A DNA stretch of 64,000 bases from Gracilaria domingensis (Eukaryota > Rhodophyta > Florideophyceae > Gracilariales > Gracilariaceae): assembly GCA_022539475.1 (NCBI GenBank), contig VCMS01000055.1, forward strand, positions 62,001 through 126,000, in the 5' to 3' direction. Position numbers and translations under genes: made by a program. Positions 55,852 to 64,000 of the stretch are shown here, one piece after another (position 1 is the first letter of the stretch; every line of letters starts with the position of its first letter). A model generated the notes under the pieces. The model searched no databases, was not told the origin of the DNA, and saw only the letters and a program-made list of their open reading frames with translations.

Positions 55852-56594
55852 CTAGGGGGCTTATTTGAGAAGTCGTGTGCAAAGCGGCGCAGACATCTCA
55901 CTACAGACTCGGTATCCGATAAGGTGGCTCTGTAGTGCAGAGCCACCTTATCGGATGCCGACGGCGCTGTCTGTCACGCTTCAGCGTGTCAGACGACCTG
56001 CACTGGCACCTCAATTTCGTAAACGTTGTCTCAAACGAAGCAACGGATGGACTTCCCACGAACCCGACGAACACCTATTATCCCATGCGCAATGTCAGCT
56101 GTCTCTGAATACTAAGCCGCCAAAATGCCTCGGTCTAGCTGGGTAGCTAGCCTCTAGCTTCCTCTTAGAACTCCTGTCGGCGTTTTTCTCTCGATAATCA
56201 TCAATCTGATTCGAGCAATACGAGGAGGGGCAGCTAGGTAGAGTGCGGCGGTAGTCTGCCCCATGAGATTGGAGGTGGAACGCCAGGGGTCGACTGTCGG
56301 CTCAAATTTGATCCGAAACTTTACAGACCAGTGAAATTGGTGCGCCAGACGAGCATGCATCAACCGTGATGCCAAGTCCCACGTGACCATGTCACATAGG
56401 TCGCGTCACCCGCTTTCCTTTTCCCAAGCTCCTGGCAGTCTCGAAGTCTTCTTGAACTTCGCGCAAGTCTACAAAGGTGATTCGCCGTCGCCACCGGCAG
56501 TGCTTTACTTCCCGCACACGCACATTCACCTTCTCTAATATCTGCCCTCTGTACCACTCCGGAAGTCTCGTTGACTTTTCGCCTTCCGATTACG
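55852..56594. other. intergenic with a twin-hairpin element
   Basis: 743 bp between two plus-strand genes. Apart from the hairpins (55909-55994) no feature is supported. The right half holds the promoter of the 56595 gene, without a clear TATA box. Confidence 0.45.
55909..55994. repeat. twin hairpins: a 24-bp stem and an 11-bp stem
   Basis: Hairpin 1 (55909-55961): TCGGTATCCGATAAGG starts the left arm and CCTTATCGGATGCCGA ends the right; the stem is 24 bp with one mismatch (G-U in plus-strand RNA) around the 5-base loop TAGTG. Hairpin 2 (55969-55994): GTCTGTCACGC and GCGTGTCAGAC with one mismatch around TTCA. They lie 58 bp past a stop codon on the plus strand. Possible roles are a 3' UTR structure, a small-RNA precursor or a remnant of a MITE. 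Confidence 0.75.
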
Positions 56595-59500
56595 ATGCAG
56601 CGACACCCTTCAGGATGTGATCCCCGGGCCTTTCGCGGCCGCAACTCCCTCAACATCCCACATCAAAATGCAAGGAAGCGGAGACCATATGACCCTGTTT
56701 TGGAAACGCTTCCGGGAATGCAAACTGCACTTGGCGAGTTAGAACGCTCGGGACCGAGTTTGTATCGCGGCACTATAGAAAGGTCCAACCTCAACCGTCT
56801 TGCCAATGACCTTACCGAGATTCTCGTTCGCCATGTGAATCGCATACGTTTCCAATCGAAAATCGCCTCACAGAGCCACCCGAACCATGCCAATGTGGCT
56901 CACGAGGAGCCAATGGTCCCGAGGAAGAGAGCACGCCCTGCACGGTATATTGAAGAATCGGACCGCCCGGACAGTCGTTTCAACGCCCCTTCACGGAGAC
57001 CTCATCGACTTCATGTGAACCAGGAATCAAGAGGTTTTCCGCATAGACGTTCCCTTCCACAAGATCTTAGCCATTCGCGACCCCAAAGAAAGCGCCGTCT
57101 CGTTCGCTACGCGTCTTCCGAAGAAAGCGATGATGATGATGTACGAGAAGTACATCGAATGGAACGCCCACGCCGCTCGAAAGAAATAAGGAGGAATTTG
57201 AATGATGATATGGCCTATGAATACATGGAGAAGGCAGCTCGAGAACGAGAAGAGGAACGAAGACGCCAGCGAGAGGTTGAAGAAGCGGAGAAACAAGACG
57301 CCATGAGTGTCGATGACAGCTCAGAGGACGATGACGACTTAGATTTCGTTCCGAAGATTGTTTGTCCAAAGCCCTACGTGCGGGAAAGGGCCCTGCAATC
57401 TGATTTCGCGTCGATGACACCAATCATCACTGATCCCGATGATGACACTGATACGGAACACTATCGGAAATGGAATGCTCGGCGCACGAAGAAGACAGTT
57501 CATGACGACAACAAGACAGTCCATCTCGAGCGAAAGCAATGTCAAATCTTTCCGGTCGGAAGGAAGACTAGGCTTGTTCGTGATGTTGTTGTCAACACGG
57601 AATTAATGAGGGCATTGGCGAAGATGGGTCAGCACCACAAGCATTACAAAAGCATCCTCCGCCCGCTTCCTAATATCCCTGTAGATTGCCTTCAACCTGG
57701 GGGGCGGCATTGGAAGGATTTTGGAATCACTGAGGCCTTTCGGAAAGCTCCAACAGCGCCATTGTTTCACGCGAAGGTTGCTAAACAGCATCGTAATCCC
57801 ATCACTCCAGACAAGAATGCCTCTCTTTCAACAAACACGCCAAACTTGAGCAATGCAACAGTTGAGCATAAAAGCGGCGCATACGGTCCAAAAGACTTGG
57901 CCCAACGATCTGGAGGTATATTGGCTATGATGGAAGCGAACGCTTCCAAAAAGGCCGTGAATGGGGATCCTGAAGTTTCCTCAATTCGGACCTTAGCTCG
58001 TGAACAATCAAGTGGACATAGTGCACCGCCGAGGAGGTTGAATGGTTTAAATCAAACGCTGCATGAAGCTAACCCTCTGTTGAACCAAAGAGAGCAGCGA
58101 AAGGTACCAAGCGAGCCTTCCAATGTAAGGACTGGCACATCGGCAACTGTTGGTCTTCCGGGAGAGGACTCTTTAATCAAAAAGATGCAAAAGTACAAGC
58201 CAATCAGTCCTAGACCGATGCCCACAATGAGGCAGGATGTTGGTCGTAATATGAGTCATACTAATCAACAGCACTCATCCAGCGTCACCCAAAGAACCGA
58301 TGGCGTCCCTACCCAGGCTGTAACTGGTCCCAATGTCCTTTACCCCGTGCGATCAAATGCGTTTCAGCAAAGCATGCAATTACCGTACAATCATCAGATG
58401 GTTTTGAGTTCAAACCAGAGCGGGTCATCTCAAATGAATGCGCTCTACCGACAACCTCCGTATCCCGCAAAGGAGCAACGAAAGCAGACACCGTCCACAT
58501 CAGCAGCTCAACAGACATCTGCGATTGCTCAAATAACCCCAGGTCAAAGATACTTACTACCAGCGGGTTCCCAGCGACGGCCGAGCAAAGAAGAGATCCA
58601 AGCCTACCAAGTCATGTTGCAGCGAGGTCTTGTTCCCACGCAGCTAAATCCTCAGCTCCTACAAATCCAGGCTTTCCAGGAATGGCAGCGTCAGGTCCGT
58701 ATTCAAAGCCTGCAGCAACAACAGATCCTTCAAAGGCAACTTCAGCAACGGCAGCAAATCTTGATGCAAAGCGCGCCACATAGCATCACACCTCAGGCCC
58801 AGCAGGTCCCTCTGGACAATCAAAGGATTACGGATCACCGACCCACTCGCCAGTTTCGAAATGAAACCAGTGCAGTGAGAGAAAGCGGTATCCACCAACA
58901 AAGTCCCATACGAGACAGTGAGAAATCTGTAAATATTGCGACTGAGGCGAAGAGTGGAATAGAAGACGGATTACTTGATGCTACAACACCGTTGCGTTCC
59001 TCATATACCGATATGAATGGGCGACAATCATCGCTTGTTTTGCCTGACCCCGCGACCGGTTCCTTTTCTGTACAAGATCGACAAACTGCACAGCCACCAG
59101 CACCTTCGTTTCCAGGAAATAGACCCTCTTCATTGAAAGCTCAAAGACTGTCACAAACGTCCAACGCGTTTATCTTGCCGGATTCTGAGGTCGACCTTGA
59201 TGCAATCGTCAGAGGTAGCAGGTCTGAGAGGAAGCATAACGCGAAGAAACAAAGGTCTGAGGCTCCCAGGAACGTCAGGAGAATGGTTAATGAAGTATCT
59301 ACAACGGCTGCAACTCCTGCCGATCAATCCGAGGTCCAGGTAGTAAAGACTCGACCACCTGTGGCGCCGGATTCTTCAGTTAGAGGAGTCCCCGGATGGC
59401 AGTGGGAACGACTAGATTATCTGATGAACCAAACAAACGGCCTAAATACAGTTCAAGACCGCGATCCAGAATCCAATGCAACTAACATTGACCGCAGTGC

Positions 59501-59630
59501 TCGGGACAGTTTCAGAGATCACCAAAGACAATATCAAGAAGATTATAGGGCACAGTATGAATTGCAATTGCGAAAGGTAATGGAAGAAATCAGAAAGAAA
59601 AGCGGGCGTACAAGTTTAGAGCGGGAATGA
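56595..59630 (+). CDS. large disordered Gln/Ser/Arg-rich nuclear-type protein, 1011 aa
   Basis: The first in-frame ATG is 56595 (MQRHPSGCDPRAFRGRNSLN). Residues 45-85 are helical (LERSGPSLYRGTIERSNLNR, then NDLTEILVRHVNRIRF). Next come basic clusters PRKRARPAR and QRKRRLVRYASSEESDDDD, which look like nuclear signals next to acidic CK2-type sites, then a charged coiled coil (EYMEKAAREREEERRRQREV). The middle is Ser/Thr/Pro-rich. Around 670-725 lies a Gln-rich stretch (LQQQQILQRQLQQRQQILMQ). The end has WERLDYLMNQTNGLNT and a charged terminal helix. No catalytic domain is visible; a transcription or chromatin scaffold is plausible but unproven. No intron over 3 kb. Confidence 0.6.
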   Translation: MQRHPSGCDPRAFRGRNSLNIPHQNARKRRPYDPVLETLPGMQTALGELERSGPSLYRGTIERSNLNRLANDLTEILVRHVNRIRFQSKIASQSHPNHANVAHEEPMVPRKRARPARYIEESDRPDSRFNAPSRRPHRLHVNQESRGFPHRRSLPQDLSHSRPQRKRRLVRYASSEESDDDDVREVHRMERPRRSKEIRRNLNDDMAYEYMEKAAREREEERRRQREVEEAEKQDAMSVDDSSEDDDDLDFVPKIVCPKPYVRERALQSDFASMTPIITDPDDDTDTEHYRKWNARRTKKTVHDDNKTVHLERKQCQIFPVGRKTRLVRDVVVNTELMRALAKMGQHHKHYKSILRPLPNIPVDCLQPGGRHWKDFGITEAFRKAPTAPLFHAKVAKQHRNPITPDKNASLSTNTPNLSNATVEHKSGAYGPKDLAQRSGGILAMMEANASKKAVNGDPEVSSIRTLAREQSSGHSAPPRRLNGLNQTLHEANPLLNQREQRKVPSEPSNVRTGTSATVGLPGEDSLIKKMQKYKPISPRPMPTMRQDVGRNMSHTNQQHSSSVTQRTDGVPTQAVTGPNVLYPVRSNAFQQSMQLPYNHQMVLSSNQSGSSQMNALYRQPPYPAKEQRKQTPSTSAAQQTSAIAQITPGQRYLLPAGSQRRPSKEEIQAYQVMLQRGLVPTQLNPQLLQIQAFQEWQRQVRIQSLQQQQILQRQLQQRQQILMQSAPHSITPQAQQVPLDNQRITDHRPTRQFRNETSAVRESGIHQQSPIRDSEKSVNIATEAKSGIEDGLLDATTPLRSSYTDMNGRQSSLVLPDPATGSFSVQDRQTAQPPAPSFPGNRPSSLKAQRLSQTSNAFILPDSEVDLDAIVRGSRSERKHNAKKQRSEAPRNVRRMVNEVSTTAATPADQSEVQVVKTRPPVAPDSSVRGVPGWQWERLDYLMNQTNGLNTVQDRDPESNATNIDRSARDSFRDHQRQYQEDYRAQYELQLRKVMEEIRKKSGRTSLERE

Positions 59631-61836
59631 AATACGGATTTGTATTGCCTTCCAGCAACTTCTTGGTTCATGGAAAACATGCTAATAACTCGAATGGTTT
59701 GGACACTGTCACGGCCATGACAGAAGAGGAAGATTTTTCTTGCAGAGCCTCGAAATCTTGTACATGAATTGTGATTCCGAAGGCAAGGTATGAACATCAA
59801 GTGTGTTTAGGGCCCTTTTGTCTTTATATACGCGAGTATATGCTTGCACTGGTATTGCCACATGCAGATGTACGTGGCCCAGCTAGTCTATGAAATCAAG
59901 GTTAAGCTCGTAACAAGTGTATTGTAGTGTCTCTGCTGAAATCCATGATTTTGTCCCAGGAGGTCATTCGGAAACTCTCGTAGATAGCACAATATACGGA
60001 GAAGGAAGACTGTAGAATGGCTTGTTTTCTTTTCTTTAGATAGCGTTGCCATGGCATTGGATCCCCACGGAACAGTCAAGGTTGGAGCATGATTCAGTCG
60101 TGGGGTTTAGTTTTGCTCACGGAGCCTATATGAGGTTGGCTTGAATTGCGCTTCGTTCGTAGATTGTATTGAGACGTGATCTTCAGCACAAAGCTTCTGG
60201 GACTCCATTCTCAACCAGAAATGCCCGATGGCTTGGAGCAGGCACCAAAGGTACAACCCAGCAGAGGCTTTTGCACGAAGACTTAATTTCCCCAACTTAC
60301 GGTGAGCACACCCGCTTATTTTTGCTCTTGAAAAGAAACACTATCCCAATAATACTAGTTCGAACATATCTTCTCTCTCTCTCTCTCTTTATGGGTGTAA
60401 CAGCCTCGTTCCGGCGTCTACAGAACGTTTCTGTTGAAAAAAACGTTCTCTCCCTTGGAAGCCCAAAACCGAACACATCTTAACATGCACCCTTGGTAGT
60501 CATCTCTTGTGTAATGCTTATATCTTGCAGGGCATACCAGTGCACTAGGTTCACGCACTGTCACGCTGCAATATATTGTGTGTTTCTCGTGTGTTGCTGA
60601 AATTAGAGCCTTCCGGAAAGCCTGCATTTCTCAACGCAAATTGGTCATCATGTACCATAATGATAAGCTGCGATTGTACTGGGCTTTAAGACTCTGCAAG
60701 AGCGAGAAAAGCAGAAGTTGTACTAGCGCAATTCCACATCGGCCTCGTTCCGTTTCTTCATCCTGTAGATTCTTTCATGCAGAAAAAGACATTTTGTAGG
60801 TGGTGTCTAAGAAAGATACGAGCGGAACGAATAGATGAACCTAATAAAAACAGTAGCAGGAGTTTACTTGAGAAATGTAGAACCGTGGAACGTTGTTCCC
60901 TTTACGAACGTCCGACGTGTGCATCGGTCGATACACACATCGGAACGTTCGTCCAGCACTTTGATGCAAGACCAAAACGTAACGAGCGTAGTTATTCCTA
61001 GATGCCCGAACCAAGTGGAAGGGGCACCCAAGGGAGAAGCAACTTCGGCCACATCTGATAAGGACTTCGTGCTTTCGTTGCACCTCCTTGCTTTCTACAT
61101 GGCGAATAGAACGTTGCAGTGCCAGTATGGCATCAGCGTCAAAAAGACGTCGAACAAGTTGTCCTAAGCTGCCCTCTGACGAGACACTCGTGAACCTGTT
61201 ACCCACTATCTTCTTCTTCTTTAGTATGGTCTGCACCTCCTCATTGCGAAGGAGCAGGAAAACTACGCTAAGCTAAACGTAATTCTCTCTTCTAAGGAAG
61301 GCCAAAAACTTCGACGGGTATTGCTTAATCAAGTCTAACAGAGGTTTCTCTTCTCGTTCTCTTGAGGTAGGTAGCTCGTTTCGCTGAGATACGCTTGTAA
61401 CTGGGCACCGGCTATCAAAAACGCCAAAGACTTGATTAAGCCGCAGAAGCCTTTGGCTGTTTTGAAGAGAGAAAACTTCACCTATAGCGTTGCTTCAGAC
61501 TTGTATTGGAATTCTGATGTTCCGTAATCAGGGATTTATCATGGCCGAACTGTGGACCGGATGATGACCATGATGGGGCTACATTTGTATGACGCGCATC
61601 ACGGCAATGGTAGTATGATTCAAAACAACTCCTACCACTGTGAACTCCGTCATCCCTACGCGTCACACATTCAACTCACAAGCGCAACGACGTACGAGGT
61701 TCTCTCTTGGACCAGCATTCGCGCGCTCCGTTCTCTAGTATACTTGACCGGTTGTAGGCTGTCAAAACGAGATGAAGAGGTGAGGTAATCTGAAAGTACC
61801 ATATATCCATCTGCTCATTCCCTACGGCCTTGTCGT
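59631..61836. other. 2.2-kb gene-poor region
   Basis: No supported gene. A TC dinucleotide run lies at about 60371-60388. A possible isolated exon at 61225-61338 is listed separately. Overlapping short frames occur on both strands near 60840-61240. Confidence 0.45.
61225..61338 (+). other. possible 3' exon of an unseen small gene
   Basis: The pyrimidine-rich CTTCTTCTTCTTTAG at 61210-61224 looks like a strong 3' splice site. The 37 codons after it read GLHLLIAKEQENYAKLNVIL then SSKEGQKLRRVLLNQV before a stop, more protein-like than neighbouring frames. An upstream exon could begin at ATG 61127 (MASASKRRRTSCPKLPSDET), but the implied intron would be only about 35 bp. Weak evidence. Confidence 0.2.
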
Positions 61837-63027
61837 TTACAACGAACAATCATTTGCTTTTCTCTTCTCATAAGCTTCCTCATAGAAAAATGGAGGCTTT
61901 CCTATCAGACCCAATGTTTCCATCATAGATGTATCCTTGTCAAACTCGGGATTGGGTGTCGTCAGTAGCTTTTCACCAGTGAATATCGAATTTGCTCCAG
62001 CCATAAAACACAGCGCCTGCTCCGATTCTGACAAGGTTACTCTGCCGGCACTCAATCGTACCATAGAGCGCGGCATTACGACTCGTGCAGTTGCAATCAT
62101 TCTGCAAAGGTCCCAAACTCCTATCGGTTTGGCAAATTCCAAAGGAGTACCTGCATTGGCTACCAGTGCATTTACTGGTACACTTTCGGGATGTTCTGGT
62201 AACGTGGACAAAGTATGAAGCAATGAAACTCGGTCTTCATGGCTCTCACCCAGACCGATGATGCCTCCACAGCAAACGGATACCCCTGCTTCGCGCACAT
62301 TCTCCAAAGTCTTGAGGCGATCTTCATAGAAACGAGATGTGATCACTTGCGGATAGAACTCTTTGGATGTGTCAAGATTATGATTGTATGCTGTTAGACC
62401 TGCATCTTTCAAAGCTATAGCCTGCTCTTTGGTCAGAAGACCCAAAGTAGCGCACACTTCCATTCCCATTCCTCGGATTTCTTTGACCATGTTCAATACC
62501 CGTCCAAACTGTCTAGGCCCTACCTGTGAGACACCTCTCCATGCTGCTCCCATGCAAAATCTTGTTGAACCTGCTTCCTTAGCTTTTCTCGCTTCCTTCA
62601 TTACATCTTCAAACTCCATGAGTTTCTCTGCCTTCACCTCCGTTTCAAACTTTGAACTTTGCGAACAATACTTGCAATCTTCAGGACACCCCCCTGTCTT
62701 GATGGATAGAAGGGTGCACCTTTGTACTTCTCGCGGGTCGAAGTAGATTCTATGAGCTGTTGCCCCATGATATATTAACTCAAGTAGCGGTTGGTGATAA
62801 ATATGTCGTATTTCTTCTCGAGACCAATTATGACGAACGGGGTAACTTTTTAGCCCAAAACTGTTCTCAGCCTGCATTGAAGATTGGTTCATGCTATTGG
62901 ATGGCGGGATGGGAATAGAGGCAGATGGCGCCACAGTCTCAGAAACCTGAACCGCTGGGGTCTTCGCTCCAGAAACCCATCGCCGACATGTGCGCATTAA
63001 TGATGACCTCAGCGTTGAAGAGGCCAT
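61837..63027 (-). CDS. BIOB: biotin synthase, mitochondrial, 396 aa
   Basis: A radical-SAM enzyme that inserts sulfur into dethiobiotin. The radical-SAM motif is GGCPEDCKYCSQS (Cys114, Cys118, Cys121). Further family blocks are RFCMGAAWRGV, AYNHNLDTSKEFYPQVI, GVSVCCGGIIGLGE, ALVANAGTPLE, and RLSAGRVTLSESEQALCFMA then GANSIFTGEKLLTT. The first 60 residues (MASSTLRSSLMRTCRRWVSG onward) are Ser/Arg-rich and exceed bacterial BioB, fitting the mitochondrial location known in plants. The start at 63027 is the first in-frame ATG. Length matches plant BIO2 (about 378). No intron. Divergent from PPIH. Confidence 0.96.
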   Translation of the reverse strand: MASSTLRSSLMRTCRRWVSGAKTPAVQVSETVAPSASIPIPPSNSMNQSSMQAENSFGLKSYPVRHNWSREEIRHIYHQPLLELIYHGATAHRIYFDPREVQRCTLLSIKTGGCPEDCKYCSQSSKFETEVKAEKLMEFEDVMKEARKAKEAGSTRFCMGAAWRGVSQVGPRQFGRVLNMVKEIRGMGMEVCATLGLLTKEQAIALKDAGLTAYNHNLDTSKEFYPQVITSRFYEDRLKTLENVREAGVSVCCGGIIGLGESHEDRVSLLHTLSTLPEHPESVPVNALVANAGTPLEFAKPIGVWDLCRMIATARVVMPRSMVRLSAGRVTLSESEQALCFMAGANSIFTGEKLLTTPNPEFDKDTSMMETLGLIGKPPFFYEEAYEKRKANDCSL

Positions 63028-63524
63028 CTTCAAGAATACTCGTCACGTACTCTTTGTGACTTCTAAACTTTGCTCTCCTCTGGATATATTCAGAGCAGTT
63101 CGCCAATGCTTCCGATGTTTGAAACTTGAGAGGAACTTTTGCACGGCAGTGAGTGGCAACTGAAGGTAATCCCGCGAAAGAAAGATGGTATAACAGGGTA
63201 CGGATACAGGGGTAGCCTAGTTCGGGGAGATCGAGGCAACGTTTTACTCAAAAAGTCGACAAGGGTAATACATGTAAGAAAGCCCAACGGAAGTTTTGCC
63301 TTCAAAGTGACAAAAAATGAACAGCGTTTTTTATGTCAAGTTCGGCCGGTAGAAACACAAGAGCTCTCATGAAGAGTTCCTCCTCTTCAAGGCAACCACC
63401 AAGGTAGGATCAGTAAATGCACCACGAGTACTAAGTTGTTGTGCCGCGTGAAATGAAGCGATTTGGTAGAAGATAAATCATAATATTCCGAAGAGGAATA
63501 TCTACGAGTTCATTTCAACCCAAC
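63028..63524. promoter_or_regulatory. divergent promoter between BioB and cyclophilin H
   Basis: 497 bp. A 76-codon frame across 63139-63372 is open on the plus strand but has no ATG. No TATA or CCAAT box is clear. Confidence 0.4.
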
Positions 63525-64000
63525 ATGATACCAGCTCCAGGGGGGGATCCCACTGACGCTCTTGGCCATCACGATGAGGAGAACCCAGTCGTCTTCCTGG
63601 ATATAGGGATTGGGAACGAAGAGGTTGGGCGAATAACTCTCGAACTTTTTGCAGACGTATGTCCGAAGACCGCAGAGAACTTCCGTCAGTTCTGCACCGG
63701 CCAGTACAGAAAGGATAATAAACCAATCGGGTATAAAGATGTTCTATTTCATCGGATCGTTAAGGGCTTCATGGTGCAAGGAGGGGACTTTGTCAATGGC
63801 AATGGCACCGGTTGCATGTCCATATACGGAGAGAAAGCGTTCCAAGATGAATCACTCGGTGCCTTTCGCCATTCTGGCGCTGGCGTCCTGGCTATGGCTA
63901 ACAGTGGTCCTAACACCAATGGTAATCAATTCTACATCACTTGCAAGCAATGCGCTTTCTTGGATGGAAAGCACGTTGTGTTTGGGAAGGTGACGAACGA
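63525..64000 (+). CDS. PPIH: cyclophilin H (PPIH), partial at right edge
   Basis: A peptidyl-prolyl isomerase of the U4/U6.U5 tri-snRNP. The ATG at 63525 gives a 24-residue Gly/Asp-rich leader, then [59 protein letters not shown], and [14 protein letters not shown] then [17 protein letters not shown]. The catalytic Arg (HRI), Phe/Met/Gln (GFMVQGG) and the Trp121-equivalent region (FLDGKH, Phe in place of Trp) can be placed. The Phe at the Trp position would lower cyclosporin affinity. PPIH is preferred over CypA because of the [10 protein letters not shown] insertion (RKDGVPIGYK in human PPIH). Codon 159 is cut at the window end. Confidence 0.9.
   Translation, partial: MIPAPGGDPTDALGHHDEENPVVFLDIGIGNEEVGRITLELFADVCPKTAENFRQFCTGQYRKDNKPIGYKDVLFHRIVKGFMVQGGDFVNGNGTGCMSIYGEKAFQDESLGAFRHSGAGVLAMANSGPNTNGNQFYITCKQCAFLDGKHVVFGKVTN

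Noticed and set aside
63139-63372. 76-codon frame upstream of cyclophilin H
   Set aside because: No ATG in the frame, no family features, and it lies in a divergent promoter.
1-64000. CRISPR arrays, bacterial operons, Shine-Dalgarno sites and LTR elements
   Set aside because: None seen. The window is eukaryotic nuclear DNA with monocistronic genes and spliceosomal introns.

Overview
The window is nuclear DNA from a eukaryote. The evidence is Mediator subunit MED13, spliceosomal SmB and cyclophilin H, NSE4, cytochrome c, seipin, spliceosomal introns with GT..AG ends, and two Pol III tRNA genes ending in T runs. At least four proteins carry plastid-type or organelle-type N-termini with no preceding signal peptide, including a DUF6737-like membrane protein of cyanobacterial kind. 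That points to a primary plastid. Few genes have introns, and those introns are short and lie near the 5' end. A compact unicellular red alga (Porphyridium-like) fits best, but this is inference and no rRNA or plastid marker is present to prove it. All spliced models below were built by hand from reading frame, splice consensus and family conservation.

Layout. 0-7.4 kb: the 3' end of an unknown gene, the nucleolar GTPase NOG2, a tiny membrane protein, seipin, a Crypton-like tyrosine recombinase, a 127-bp imperfect palindrome and a 114-bp-period minisatellite. 7.4-21 kb: an extremely GC-rich block full of homopolymers, triplet repeats and CG runs. It holds a bZIP factor, a DUF6737-like protein, cysteinyl-tRNA synthetase, SOF1/DCAF13, a homeodomain-Agenet protein, an MIT-PRONE (RopGEF-like) protein, a three-exon epoxyqueuosine reductase (QueG) and three-exon SmB. 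21-46 kb: ordinary composition, with GRC3/NOL9, MED13, an S1 protease, FAHD1, cytochrome c, a HAD phosphatase, a RING-H2 protein, a plastid membrane protein, tRNA-Gln(CUG), a hemerythrin-like protein, leucyl aminopeptidase, tRNA-Gln(UUG), an AGC kinase and an MLF-like protein. 46-64 kb: sparser, with UQCC5/SMIM4, a plastid tandem-ABM protein, NSE4, a BORCS5-like protein, a probable spliced small membrane protein, two unrecognised proteins, biotin synthase and cyclophilin H, which runs off the right edge. Gene-poor stretches lie at 46.4-48.1, 50.4-53.1 and 59.6-61.8 kb.

There are no operons. Genes alternate strands, with CCAAT-bearing divergent promoters and very tight convergent 3' ends (5 to 17 bp). 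Functional themes are ribosome biogenesis (NOG2, SOF1, GRC3), splicing (SmB, PPIH), translation and tRNA modification (CysS, QueG, two tRNA-Gln), mitochondrial metabolism (cytochrome c, UQCC5, BioB, possibly FAHD1) and plastid proteins. The most unusual items are the MIT-PRONE and homeodomain-Agenet fusions, nuclear QueG, the recombinase with its neighbouring palindrome, and a twin-hairpin element at 55.9 kb.
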